DNA of 64,000 nucleotides from Hoplostethus atlanticus (taxonomy: Eukaryota; Chordata; Actinopteri; Trachichthyiformes; Trachichthyidae): contig JAXDDX010000087.1 of the NCBI GenBank assembly GCA_034670405.1, positions 868,001 through 932,000 on the forward strand, given 5' to 3'. The first letter of the stretch is position 1, and each line of letters starts with the position of its first letter. The translations under genes were made by a program, and so were the position numbers. Positions 11,385 through 41,895 of the stretch are shown piece after piece. Under the pieces are notes generated by a model, which was not told the origin of the DNA, ran no database searches, and was given only the letters and a program-made list of their open reading frames with translations.

Positions 11385-12069
11385 TAGGGGTGGGCGGTAT
11401 AAACGGTAAACAGTACACCGGTAGAAATATGCGCCACGGTATGGATTTGGCTATACAGTTTATACCGGTAGACAATGGATTTTGACTAATACATAGAGCG
11501 CACAAGCTTCATTCCTTAGCATTGCCAGATGGACAGCATTCCTAGGCCAATACAAATACGTAGGTGGGTGTACTCTTCCCCTTTACGTGCCAACAAACGC
11601 ACATGTTTTACGTATGCCTGTAAACAAGATGAGTGAAGAAATGGAGACAAGTAGCGCGAGCACTGCTAGCGAGGCTGTAGTGAAGTGGAAGCTTCTAATA
11701 ATAACCAAAACGGGTGTCATTCAAACTGAATATTTACTTGCCAATATGCTGCAGTTTTACAAAGAACAAAGTAAACAAAACGGACCTTTGCACCAAACGT
11801 CTCGTATTCATAACATCTCTAAAACTAGCAACAAAAAACACTGAACAGGTTACTTCCTTGCACTTGCACTTCAAAATAAAAGCACTTTCTGCCGACACTG
11901 TCCATAGTAATACTGGTTAATACTGATATTAGCAGGTTAAAAATTATTTCTCACATATTTAAATAATAATGATAAATAATAATAAATAATGTAAATAGTA
12001 TGTTTTAACATATGTTCTATAAACTAATTCAAACTAAGCAACATGAACCACATTATTTAGTTACCTACT
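11385..12069 (+). mobile_element. probable hAT-type element, 5' part
   Basis: Begins TAGGGGTGGGCGGTATAAACGG, a hAT-like terminal motif close to that of the adjacent MITE. It contains a short open segment at 11629-11700 beginning MSEEMETSSASTASEAVV, reminiscent of the acidic/serine-rich start of ZBED-like hAT transposases. Possible continuation lies at 13889-13960 (ADEELVRKKGEA), after the TTAA-bounded element at 12070-13872. A matching right terminal repeat was not found. Tentative. Confidence 0.4.
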
Positions 12070-12385
12070 TTAAAGGGGTCATATTATGGAAAACGGCTTA
12101 TTCCTGGCGCTTATACATGTTCCACAGGAAATCATTTACCTAAGTAGCTGAGAAAATTTGAAATCTGGAAGTCAACCCGTTTTTCTGTATTTTCCTTTTT
12201 CCAAAAACGGTGCCAAAGATAGGAAAAAAACAGGCCGTTTCAGAAAGTAGCCCCTTTGGACGTCATAACGGGCGCTTCTTAACATAATCCAGCCCCTCTC
12301 AGAGCATGCCCACGCCCAGGTGAACAACCAATCCCATTTACCTCGTCTCAAAATGCAGCTCACGGCAGCGCTGCAAGCCGTTGCT

Positions 12386-12639
12386 TATGGTACATTCCAT
12401 TGTACTCGGAAATCGATAATTCCGAGTCGGTATTCCTAACTTCCAATCTAAATGTGTTACAGTGCATCTGCTCGGGAAAACTTAATCGCCCGCAGCAAAC
12501 TCATGTTTGTATGGCAAGTCTCAGAATGTTACAAGCATCTAAACTCAACATCAACTACTACAGCACCATTAGTGAAATAGAATCGGCGCATATCACATTC
12601 GGACGCCGTTTTTTCCGAGTACACTGGAATGCACCATTA
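12386..12639. mobile_element. MITE with ~24-bp inverted ends
   Basis: The left end TTATGGTACATTCCATTGTACTCGGAAA is the near reverse complement of the right end TTTTCCGAGTACACTGGAATGCACCATTA (about 250 bp apart). A related copy with longer interior spans 27093-27662. No coding content. Confidence 0.65.
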
Positions 12640-13604
12640 CTTTGCGACCAGGGAAACTAAAACAACAACATATCTACGGCGATATATCAACTCTCCAGTT
12701 ATTATTTTGTAGGATGCAGGCAGCAACATAGATCCACAGTCTCCCAACACGCGAAAATGCCAGGACAGAGCGGATTAATTTTATTTTTAACGGCAACGGC
12801 TACAGTTTTTTCTGTGATGATCACTCCTCAGATTGCTTGAGCAACGGCAGGATTAGCATCTAAATTGAAGCTTAAAGATGGAGCAATTCATAAGGTACGT
12901 GACCCATCTGCAAAATTGGTATCTGTAAGTGTCGCCATGTTTTGATTTAATTTACCAAATTAGTCTGGTTAGTATATTCGACTGCTGGTTAGCTAACGAA
13001 CTAGCGGGGCTAGCCACAGGCTTGTTGGGCATGGAAGAAGTAAGAAAACTAAAGCTGGAGTCATTAAAAGTAAAGTAAAAGTAAAGTTATTGGTTGGAGT
13101 CAGAACTCATCTTTAAGTTATTTGTTGGGACCAGTGTCTGTTTTATAAGTCTGTCGAACGTGTCAGGCTCGGTAAACTTTAGCCACCATTAGTACAATCG
13201 CGTTTGGTTGTTTGCGCTGTGCTGTTTGGATGCAAATAGATTGCATCCAATAATATATTGGCTAACTAGCTCAACAAAATTGTCAATCTTAGCTTGTCTG
13301 CAAGTTGTATTCAATAAGCTTATGGACATGAGCCATAAACAGACCGGCTACAGCAGAGAGTGTCGCTCACACACCCACATACACAAAACAAAGTACAATA
13401 TTACACAGAATTGTTATCATTGAGAAACTAAGTGGAACCGCTCAGCTGCCTCTTCCCATTCTGGGTCAGACTCCGGCTCAAACATGTACGGTCTCAGTGT
13501 TGGTTCTGGAGCGGCCGCCATGGTTATGGTAGATTTCTGCATCAAGCTTATTTGTTTACCTTGAGCAGCATGAGCGCTCTGCTCTCCGCCTCCGCCAGGC
13601 GATT

Positions 13605-13704
13605 GCGTGGAGGTTGTATGTAATGAGCACTGCTCTGATTGGCCGCCTCACGCCGTGAGTGAGGCATGAGGCGGAGCAGTGCTCATTACATACAACCTCC
13701 ACGC
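13605..13704. repeat. long perfect inverted repeat (31-bp arms)
   Basis: 13605-13635 is the exact reverse complement of 13674-13704 (arm starts GCGTGGAGGTTGTATG). The 38-nt spacer contains a second pairing, CCGCCTCA (13643-13650) with TGAGGCGG (13667-13674). Transcribed on either strand it would fold into a stable hairpin. It lies within the TTAA-bounded element, so it is probably part of that element and not a host RNA gene. Confidence 0.9.
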
Positions 13705-13872
13705 CCTCAAAACAGCCTGTTCTTTACAATGGAGAAAATGAGAGATTGAAACACACACCACAGAAGCTGGTTTTAGGATTTTTTTTTTTTGATATAGACT
13801 TCACAAACGTCTTGTAAAGAACCCCAGGAACAGTTTAAATAGCCCAAAATGAGTACAATACCCCCCCTTTAA

Positions 13873-14460
13873 ACCAAAACAATTTACAACAGAGGCAGAT
13901 GAAGAACTCGTTCGAAAGAAGGGGGAGGCTTGAGGGAGGCGCTGGAGTCGTGGGGATTAAAAGAAGAACGACAAGTTTGTATGACCACAGACACCAATAA
14001 AAATGCTCTTAAAATATTCAACTATTGAACAAATTTTGTCAGGTTAATACAGACAAAAGGAAATTGTTACTTCATTGGCCTAAGCATCCACAGTGCGTAC
14101 ATGCTTACTGGCCAAACTTCTGAATTCTTCCACACCAAGCCCCTGTGTGATTGTCTGCAATTGGTCTAAAATATCATGTGACTGGCTGTGTGGAAAAACG
14201 TATGTATTTCCAGGTATTTGCCTTTGTTTACCATTCTAACACCTCATGGTCAAAATAAATTGTTTGGAACCTCGGCTCGCTGAGCTTGTTAGAGGATTTC
14301 TACATCTTTATGACCAATCAAACGACTTGTAAATCCTCATATTCACCACACCTTTTTAGCTCTTTCACAGCAACTGTTGCTGTTTTGTCCCCGCTATTTC
14401 CAGTTTCCCAAACGTGTTCGACTGTTTATTTTTCAGGCAAGTTCAACATTGTTATAAGTA
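13873..14460. other. unannotated stretch between DNA elements
   Basis: 13889-13960 reads ADEELVRKKGEA and may be the interrupted hAT-like coding text of 11385-12069. The rest shows no recognisable feature. Confidence 0.4.
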
Positions 14461-15475
14461 CAGTTGTGAGAAAAAGTTTGCATTAATTAGCATTTCTATA
14501 TAAATGGCTCCTAAAATATGGTCTGATTTTCATCTAAGTCAATAGGTACTAGATCAAAATAGGTAACACAATGTGATTTAATAAATAACACCAACATTTT
14601 CTTTTACATGTCTTTATTGAACATTGTTCAAACGTTTACAGCTTGGATCGAAAAAGGGTGTGAACCATGAGATTTAGTAACTGGTGGCACCTCCCTTTAG
14701 CAGCAATAATCTGAACAAAATGTTTCTTGTTGTAGATTTGCTTTTGTGTTTATGGTCATTGTCATGCTGCATGACTCAAACTCTGTTAAGTTTCAGATCA
14801 CGGACCGTTATCCTGATATTCTCCTGTAGAATTTCCTGATACAATTTGGAATTCATTGTTCCGTCAATGATTGAAGCCGTCCAGGCCCTGAGGCAGTAAA
14901 GCAGGCCCAAACCATGATGCTCCCTCCACCATGCCTCATGGTTGGGATGAGGTTTTGCTGTTGGTATGCAGTGTTTTTTCTCCTCCAAACAGCGTTGTGC
15001 CCTTTTGCCAAAAAGTTACATTTTTGTCTCATCTGTGCACAGAACATTGTTCCAGTAGCTTTGTGGAACATCCAGATGGTCTTTGGAAAACTTGAGAATG
15101 GGCAATAATGTTTTTTTGTGGAGGGCAGTGGTTTCCTTTTTGGTATCCTCCCATGAACACCACTCTTGTATAGTGTTTTTATTATTATTGTGGACGCGTG
15201 GACACAGAGGTTCAAGAGATTCCTGCAGATCCTTAGTTGTCACCTTAGGGTTATCTCATTGGCTGGATCACCTGACTTCAATTACCCCCTATCATAGAAG
15301 TCATTATCCTAGAGGTTCACATTCTTTTTCCAGCTTAGGCTGTTAATGTTTGAACAATATGTTCAATAAAAACATGTAAAAGAATTAATTATGAATCAAA
15401 TGAGATTATTTTAGGAGCCATTTATGCAGGAATGAAGTTAATTCTAATGCTTTCGCAAACTTTTTCTTGCAACTA
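14461..15475 (-). mobile_element. Tc1-like transposon, degenerate
   Basis: About 1.0 kb with inverted ends. Left is CAGTTGTGAGAAAAAGTTTGC followed by GGCTCCTAAAATA; right is TATTTTAGGAGCC...CGCAAACTTTTTCTTGCAACTA. Both flanks have TA, the Tc1 target. On the minus strand the transposase reads in pieces: SYWNNVLCTDETKM (around 15020), then MRHGGGSIMVWACFTASGPG (around 14900) and LYQEILQENI (around 14820). The C-terminal DPKH..SPDLNPIE block is deleted, so the DD34E triad is incomplete. Confidence 0.85.
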
Positions 15476-15535
15476 TACCACTTCCGTTAGCATAATTGAT
15501 GATGATTATCCAGTTTGTGGCTAACGGAAGTGGTA
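15476..15535. repeat. 60-nt perfect hairpin (16-bp arms)
   Basis: TACCACTTCCGTTAGC (15476-15491) pairs exactly with GCTAACGGAAGTGGTA (15520-15535) across a 28-nt AT-rich loop. It begins directly at the right edge of the Tc1-like element, whose TA target it may contain. Confidence 0.85.
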
Positions 15536-16429
15536 ATGAAAATTGACTCTTTGACTGCACAGAAACAAAGACAATTGTATCAGTCTGAGGATTGGGTGAG
15601 TAATTTTGTCATGTTGGTTTGTTGAGTCACTGTTTCATGAGGAGGGTGGTGGAGGTTTCAGGTTTGAGGCAAATGGCATTCCCATCTCCAGAGTGGTTGT
15701 GAGAATTCCTTTGAGCGTGCTTGTAGTAGAGGCCAAGACGTGATTGTGAGGCTGAACATCACAGCTACCACTGCTTTGTAGCACTCCTTCACCGTCAGAA
15801 TGATGATGCGCCCCCATCTCCATCCCAGTGCCGACCCCCTCCCCTCCAGTCCCCCCTCTTTCAGCTGGGAAATTGAATTGTGTTGGAATGCTCTGTGCCT
15901 CTTTTCTCTGGCACTTGAATGGACCCTTTAGTATTTCACACCAAGGTGTCCTTCAGGGTGCGAGGTCAGGCTACCAAAACAGCTTCTAGTGGCGGATTAG
16001 GACCAATTAACATCTTTGTACACAAAGGGCTCTGGCAGCTGAACAGGCCGCAGGGTGACCCACACTGTCGTTGCATGCCAAGCCAGGGGACTGCTGTACT
16101 TGAGCTGAAGTAGCAAAAGAGGGGTGGAGAAAGTTTTTCAAACCTAATGGGAAATGTTGCTACTTCACACCCTTTGAATGTATAGCCCATTGAGTAATCG
16201 TTATCTGGTGAAATGAGCGAGCAAACCATTTTTATTTTTTTTTGTCATAGTAGTTGAATGTAAGAGGGTACTATCCTGAAATGTTCTATTTTTCATGATG
16301 ATGTGGTCCTGTATAGGGGCAGGGTTAGGGGCTTGATTTCCACTGTGGCTGCCTATACTAAAATTGTATGCACTCATGGTACGGTTAAGCACGTAAGATA
16401 GATGTCCACCAAATGGCCTATGAATTTGC
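15536..16429. other. unannotated stretch
   Basis: No gene or element recognised. C-rich patch near 15835-15870. Small open frames here lack family resemblance. Confidence 0.5.
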
Positions 16430-16810
16430 TTAAAGAAAAAAATCCACCTTAAATCGCTAACACTGTTTAAAAACAGCTGTACCTTCCATTTCTGTGCCGA
16501 TTTTTGTTGTTTGGTGGTGTATTTTTGTTATTCCCGGAGATAACTGGCCATACGTAGACTACTTGAAGTCATGTCGGGAAATTTTGAGTGCAGTTGCCAT
16601 GGCGTTTGAAACATCAACGGTGAACGTCAGGTTTTCTTTGTACTGTACTGTCCACTAACAGTAGCCTCAATAGACCAGATGGCACTGCAGCCGCAAGACA
16701 TGTTGTGTTTTTAGTAAGGGGTGAAAGTCGTTCTGGGAAACGTGGAATACATTGAACATCACAAATTGATGATGTCTAAGAGCAAACGAGGGTGGATTTT
16801 TTTTTTTCCT
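16430..16810. repeat. dispersed repeat family R2, copy
   Basis: Starts AAAGAAAAAAATCCACCTTAAA and ends GAGGGTGGATTTTTT, an inverted-end arrangement. Internal text GATAACTGGCCATACGTA and CCTCAATAGACCAGATGGCA recurs in 26730-27060 as GATAACTGGCAAAACGTA and CCTCAATAGACCAGAATGCA. Likely a non-autonomous DNA element. Confidence 0.6.
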
Positions 16811-19490
16811 TTTTTAAATTTAATTTTCTTAAGAACTTGTTTGTAAATATTTAGACTAACCTGTTAATATGATTTTATCTATTTTTTTTTGACCTGTGTT
16901 TTTATAGTGGCTGTCAACTTTTATCCAAAAGCTTATTTCAAAAAGTCTTTTTTAGATGTGAGCTGAGGGGATGAACATTGAGGGAAGGTAAAGTCACTTC
17001 AAATTTCTTAAAATAAGGTTTCCGTCTCCCCATCGCTATTACCAAACATCTCCCATTGGAGTGCAGTGGACTTATGGATTTCTAAGAGGTTGCTATATAA
17101 TTATGCAGTCGCAATTTCCCCTGCATCATCATTATTAACACCCTTCAGTAAATAGCTATATGTATCTCTTTTGAGACGTATGGGCAATTTGTAGGCTAAG
17201 TGTAGCTATTACGTCCATTTCTAAACATGACCACCAGGCACATTCTGTAATTTGTGAAAAATAAGGGGCTGAACACAAAAACGTAATGTCTTGAAAATTT
17301 GATGGAATTTTCATAAAAGCATGTTTTTTCCCAAAGGGCATGTTGGGATGGGGAGTTGTGCGAGATTGAAGTATAAACATGTTAATCATTCTGGTCATAA
17401 TAATCCTTAACAATTCTTCTGAGAGGTGGGGGAGTGAATGAAGTTGCACAGCATGGGTTATACAATATCCATACATTTGGCAGTATTGACTGTATTCTGC
17501 TTACACACTAACTAGATTATTGTAACATGTAAACAAGCGTGTACATTTTGTTATTGTTATTCAAGATGGCATGGTAACTAAATCCATTCTATAACAATAG
17601 GAGTAGTGTCATTGAAAAGAAGGGTTGTATCGACACACATGCTCTCACACTATAACACCTGTGATCTGCCCAGTACAACCACAGTCTTGCAGTGCCTTGC
17701 TCAAAAGCACATTGACTGTAGTCATCTGACAGGGAGGAGTGCCATTTAGTCATTTGTCTTTGAAAAACAGAGTGGGCTTTTTCGCTAGCTCTGGCTCATT
17801 TCAGTAAAGCTGTGTGTGGGCCATCCCTGCTTGTGTCAAAACATACCACATGACTCATTAACCTGCATCCTGGCTTTCGCCGGCCGACAACTGAAGCAAA
17901 GAGATCACTGATCAAGTGCTGCCCCCCCCTCCCCCAAAATACCTAGATATAATAATCATTGACCAGATTCTGGTCCTTGAGGCAAGAACCGAGATGACAG
18001 CTGTTATGAGTAAGATGTGTTTTTATTTCGGAGAAGGAAAGTGACAATGTTTTGAGCCTGTGGTGCCCCTGGTTTTTATTTATCATCAAACTTGAAGAAC
18101 CATCTTTTTCTTTTGCTCTCTCTCAAAAAGTCTCCTCCAGCATCCCCCCCTCCCCCTGTTTTCCCGGCTGTCTCGCTAATAAGGGATGAAATGCAGGTGT
18201 GTGTGGGAAATGGCTGCAGCGCTGTAGCGCATTGACAGGTTATTTTGTTGGCCTCTGCCTAATTAGTGGCGTAGTGGGTGCACCCCGCCAGGCTTTAGTG
18301 CTTCGTGTTAGAACCAGTCTGCTCTAATTTCCTTGTGCCTTTGATATCGCCCCGAAGATTGACGGTTCACACAAAAAAAGAAACACCAGACCATGATAGA
18401 AGACCTAGTGGTAACAATGGCGGCCCCCACCCAACACCTCCCAACATCTCAACCCCCCCACCCATTCACCCCCTTGTCCTCGCATCTTACCCCCCAACTC
18501 TGCAGATGTGTAGGGAGAGGCAGATTGGGGAAACCGTGGATTCTTTGCAAACTGGACCTAAATTGGCTCCAATTTCAGCAGACCTAATGTTTTTGCCCCA
18601 TTGAAAGAAAGGGCAGTTTTAAGTCCAGGCCCTACGCTCCTCTATTTGTCCCTAATTGGGCTCTTCCTGATGGTCACCAGTCTACCAACCATACAGATTG
18701 ACCTATCTGCCGCTGACTCATTACAATCATACTTCAGGCTCCTTAAAGGAATACACCAAGTTGTTGGAAAATTGTCCCGTGGTCAATTTACCCATTAAGT
18801 GATGAGAAAATAGACTCCAAAATCATCCATGTGTCTGTGGGAGATTGTTGGTTCTGCTGCACCATGCTAACACTTTAGCATACACTATGTTGAGTGAATG
18901 TAGACTCTATGCTAACACTTTAGCATGCGCTAAAGCTGTTTTAATCTGGTGAGAAATAATCTCAGTCACTCAGACTTATGTTCTGTTTAGGTCTACACTT
19001 GTTTTAATTGTCATTATTTTGGTTGAGAAGTTGGTCTTGGATTTAATTCTACCTGGCATTAAAAAGTGTTAAATTTAACTTGATGAAAGTTGTAAACACC
19101 CTGAATGAATGGTCATTAGACATTTAAGCCGGAATCCTTCTTTCTTTATTGTCCAATGACATGGCATGTAGTAGATCACTATCTCTTGTGGCAAACTTGA
19201 TGCTTGGCTGACGAGGTATAATTTTGCCTTTGATAGTGTGTTTGTATGTGGATGCTTTTAAATTAGGACAGACAGAGCAAAGAGACCAAGTGGCCCACCC
19301 ATGCTGCCATAGCAGACAGTCATTGGAGGTTTAGGGGGACTGTGAGCAGCCTGGCGTAATGCTGAACTAAAGACTCCCCAGAGGAACAAGATTGGATGTG
19401 ACCAGTAATACACTTAGAAAAAGCAGTCAAATGAATGCGAGGCAAAAGGACATTTCATGATCCTTTTAAACACTGGGTTAGCATCTCTGG
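16811..19490. other. unannotated stretch
   Basis: No exon or RNA gene recognised. 19030-19105 (GGCATTAAAAAGTGTTAAATTTAACTTG...AACACCCTG) is a short relic of the hAT-like family at 38950-39645. Runs of C occur at 17920-17935 and 18145-18160. Confidence 0.5.
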
Positions 19491-19529
19491 CTTTGCTCTT
19501 ATCTATAAGATAGGACTTTTAGTATATGC

Positions 19530-21140
19530 ATTCCCTAGGTTTGTTTTTGGGACCAATTCTTTTCTCCATCTATATGCTACCCCAGGGGCACGTCGTTCAC
19601 AGACATAATGTCAATTGCTATGCAGATGATGCACAGCTGTAGTTATCCATCGATCCCACTAACATAAAGCGAATTGACATACTCTGTGCCTTCAAGACCT
19701 TCAAAACAGGATGTCTCAAAACCAAATTAGAAGTCATTCTCATAGGTCCTGACAATATAAATAATCAAATTGCGAGACATCATGGTCCATTGTCCACTAA
19801 CATTACCACAGATTGTAAAAACCTGTGCAGTCTTGCTTCCTCCAACTTAGAAGACATGTAAAAGTTAGATCCTACAAATGTGGAAACTGTTATGGCTGCT
19901 TTTATTACCTCATGTATTATACTATTACTACTATTGTAACTCCCTCCCTCGTCACAAAGACCAAAGAGAGAGAACATATCACGCATATGCTAGCTTCCCA
20001 TTTTCCATTGACTCCCTGTAAAATTTAGGGTAGTTTTTAAAAAAAAAAAATTTTCAAGATTTTATTGATCACTTTTAAAGCACGCAATGATGTGGCACCT
20101 AGCTCTATTGCTGAGTTTGTAACTAGGGATGAGTTAGAATTTTCAAATTTTCAAATAGTCGTGCCAGTCTTGACATTAGATTTTCATGTCAGTCGAAATT
20201 TAGTATTATTTATTTATTTTTAATGAATGGTTTAGTTACAACCTAAATATAGCCTAATACTACTGTACTAATACTACTTTGGCGGCAGGACTTATCCTTA
20301 CGCCCGGGTCACACTGGACGCGGAAGGAAAAGGAAGCGCCGTGATCAGCGCAGATCGAGTTTGGTTGTTTGGCGCCGATCTGCGCTGGTTTTCTCAATGT
20401 AGGGGTTTGGTGTTTCTCTCTCTCTGTCTCTCTCTCTCTCTCTGCTTGTGTGTGTGTGCCTGCTCTCTCTCTCGCTCTCTCGCTCTCTCAATTCAAAAGG
20501 GCATGGGAAACATACGTTTACATTGCCAAAGGAAGTGTGAAATAAAAACAAAGTACATACAATCTCTCTCTGTCTGCTTGTCTGTGTCTCTCTCGCTCTC
20601 TGTTTAGACACATAGACGGTAAAAGTTTAGACACAACTGAGAAATATGTATATATATTGACTGGATATCCAACGCCATCATCAATCAGGGTGTTTTATTT
20701 TGAAATTTGTTATATTTTGGAAATTGATCGGATGCTCTATGCCGTTCCTGTGTCTGACTTCCTGCCCAGCTTGGCACGATCGCTCACGAATCGAGAAAAA
20801 TTAGACCAGACGCCGAAACGATCGCTTGAAGTGCCTATTTATGTGCAGTACCCTTTGATTTTAATGATCCATTCTATTAAAAAGAATAACTGAATTTCTT
20901 TTTTTTTTTTTTTTTTGGGGGGTGGGGGGGTCGAATATTCGAAATTCAGTCTTAAGAACAGTAGACTATTCGAAAATGATTTTGGTCAGTCATGCACATC
21001 CCTATTTGTAAGCCGTTATGAGCCTGAGATCCTTGAGTGGGAATCTTTTGGCTGTTCCACAGTCAAGGTCGAAGACCAAGGGTGGCAGGGATTTTTCAGT
21101 CAGTTCCCCTAGACTGTGGAACGACTTGACGAGATCTGTG
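19530..21140 (+). mobile_element. L2-like LINE 3' fragment, split by a hAT-like insertion
   Basis: RT blocks read [12 protein letters not shown] (19536-19571) and NCYADDAQL (19613-19639, the catalytic YADD). Then come degraded blocks including a FHWLPVKFRV-like segment (19998-20030) and KARNDVAPSSIAEFV (20076-20120). The text continues at 21005 with VSRYEPEIL and the terminal SPRLWNDL block (21102-21127). The gap 20124-21004 is a separate element. Many stops; inactive. The domain order matches the C-terminal half of vertebrate L2-type elements, as does the second copy at 59380-60130. Confidence 0.8.
20124..21004. mobile_element. hAT-like non-autonomous element (881 bp) inserted in the LINE
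   Basis: Ends TAGGGATG...CATCCCTA are inverted. The flanks TTTGTAAC (20116-20123) and TTTGTAAG (21005-21012) match at 7 of 8 positions, and excising 20124-21004 together with one flank restores the interrupted LINE reading frame (AEFVSRYE). The interior carries CT/GT-rich tracts (20416-20490, 20564-20600) and an inverted repeat AGCGCAGATCG (20347-20357) / CGATCTGCGCT (20376-20386). No transposase. Confidence 0.85.
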
Positions 21141-21149
21141 ATGCGGATT

Positions 21150-21600
21150 GATGATTAAAGATGCTATGTGTGTAATTTTAACATCAACGAATCATCACCA
21201 CATTCATTTTGAGATTTAGTGTAATTACTGTAAACAAACAAGACTGTTGCAGAGAAGATTGGCAGCCTACCGGCCTCTACACTGCATTTTACGACGTGCT
21301 ATCAGGTTGGATTTAGTGGGAAATCTGCTCTTGCTTTATGGCACAAAACAGGAGGAGGGCACTGTTCTTCCGGCACAAATGGAAATAAAGCTGTCAGAGA
21401 TTCTGGCGATGTTAGGAGTGAAAGGCTGATGGGAAAACTCACCTTCAACATGTTTATGCTCTTGAGTAAAGACAAAGAGGAAGCAAAGATCCTCTCTGTG
21501 ACAGGTTTATGGGAAATGTAGTCTTAATTTTGAGAAACACTAACAATACCACTGGTGTGACATAGAGGCTACCATTTGTCTCGACCATTTATTTACATTC
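21150..21600. repeat. dispersed repeat family R1, copy 2
   Basis: Shares TTAAAGATGCTATGTGTG, CACATTCATTTTGAGA, GTAATTACTGTAAACAAACAAGAC, GAGAAGATTGGCA and GGAAATGTAGTCTTAAT-like text with 56190-56640 and, partly, with 5990-6350. No coding content. Confidence 0.65.
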
Positions 21601-22170
21601 ATCACTTAAAGTATGATTTTTTTTAATATTGAACTCAAAATAATGTCTAATGTGTGTTTTGATCTCTAGTTTTTATTGAAACCTATTCTGCACCGCTGAG
21701 TACAAGCAAAGTGGCAAAAAACAAGCTAAAGATGGTCTTATTTTGCTCGACGGCAAATATGGTTTAATGTTGGGGAAGGCTACAGGGTAATTCCGCTAAC
21801 CTTCATCAATGATGACCCTTCATTTTGTAGCCTGTTGTTACAAGGCTTGGAAACCACCGTGTGCTTTCTCCATTGTACTCCATGTGTGCAAAGTGCATCT
21901 CATGTATTTTTTCTTGACATTTGCCTGGCCGTGACATTTGGGCACAGAAGTATATGATAGCTATTTAAATCTCCCTGCAAAAGGTCAGTTTGTGATTATT
22001 AACATGGGTGTCCTTAAGGAAGACTACTTATTCCTATGTTGTTTGATGTCTTTCATGTGTAGAAAGATATGGGAATATTGTCAATATTGCCTTCATCAGT
22101 TGAAGCTTCTTTCCTGTGACCTTTTCTTTTAAATGAATGAATGAAACACTTAAACTTTCCTCTCTTTCAG
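21601..22170. other. intron sequence upstream of the first recognised atp6v1b2 exon
   Basis: Ends in a pyrimidine-rich tract and acceptor (CCTCTCTTTCAG at 22159-22170). Nothing else recognised. Confidence 0.6.
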
Positions 22171-40983
<18,813 letters not shown>

Positions 40984-41895
40984 GGGGGGACCTGCCCACC
41001 CTGCCTCCCTACCTTCCTTTACAGCCCTGCACCCCAGGGCCCCCTGAGACCGGTGTCGCCCAACCCCACCCCATCCCCTTCTTCCCCTTCCTCACTTGTA
41101 TAATCATCATTCTTCCCACCTCCCCACCAAGAGAACAGGGCAATAATCTCAGCTCCCCCTTCTGTAGATGTATTGTACTGTATCTGTGTCCACAAGTCTT
41201 GTATGGAAAGTGTCTGTATAATATCTATACTTTATTGCAAAAGTAAACTTACCCTTGAAATCATAGATCAATCCTTGTTATTTATTGGGGTATGTTACTG
41301 CTGGATTTCCTTTTTATTTTTTTTAATTCACACATTTTCATCCTCACAAAAATAACATTTAAAAGTAAACATCTATATAATAACAAATATATATTAGTTT
41401 TAAAGTAAATTTTTGCATTATTCCTTTTACATGTCAGTGACTTCAAGTTGTCCATTATGTTTGATTCTCCCAGTTACCATCGAGTTACCTGTTGCCAACC
41501 TCTCAAAATGCTTTAGGGAGGAGTGTCTTGTATCAGATGGAAAGAACATTTACTTTGGTACTAGGATCTCTGTTGCTTTGGTTTGAGAAGGTAATGGGGT
41601 TGATACTGGACAAATTTGGGCCACTTGAAGTTTATTTCAGACATTTCCCCTAGTATGTTGAGTCCTTGAAGCCTTCTTTTGGTCCCTGTTGCTTCAAGCA
41701 ACTACTTTGGAAAGAATACTGTGGCTGTTTACTTTATTTGTGTTTCGTTATTGAGTGATTTGTGTTGCAAAAAGAATAGTATATAAGTGTATAATAACAT
41801 TCCCATCTGTGTCTGCAGGAACTGATTCTATGTTGTGCGCTGACATTGATATTTGAGTTTACCTGTCCATGAATAAATTAAACTATGTTGGAAGT
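40984..41895 (+). other. atp6v1b2: atp6v1b2 3' UTR with poly(A) signal
   Basis: Runs from the stop codon through a C-rich proximal part (40990-41140) and an AT-rich distal part. AATAAA at 41872-41877 is followed by a T/GT-rich element (41890-41915, TGATTGTCTTGTTCTTGTCTTG), as expected of a cleavage site near 41895. Length is inferred, not demonstrated. Confidence 0.75.

Larger units (their letters stand above)
12070..13872. mobile_element. TTAA-bounded DNA element, ~1.8 kb, non-autonomous
   Basis: The left end TTAAAGGGGTCATATTATG and the right end GTACAATACCCCCCCTTTAA are imperfect inverted repeats, each adjoining TTAA (12070-12073 and 13869-13872). A TTAA duplication is typical of piggyBac-type integration, but the termini do not start with the usual CCY, so the class is left open. 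No transposase frame is recognisable. Inside are a nested small MITE (12386-12639) and a 100-nt hairpin (13605-13704). Confidence 0.5.

Noticed and set aside
13208-13623. Open frames at 13208-13423 and 13432-13623
   Set aside because: They lie in the TTAA-bounded non-autonomous element; no recognisable protein.
14853-15215. 120-codon minus-strand frame as a host gene
   Set aside because: Contains Tc1 transposase blocks and lies between Tc1-type inverted repeats.
20416-20600. Ser/Leu/Cys-rich open frames at 20341-20611
   Set aside because: Produced by CT/GT simple repeats within a hAT-like element.
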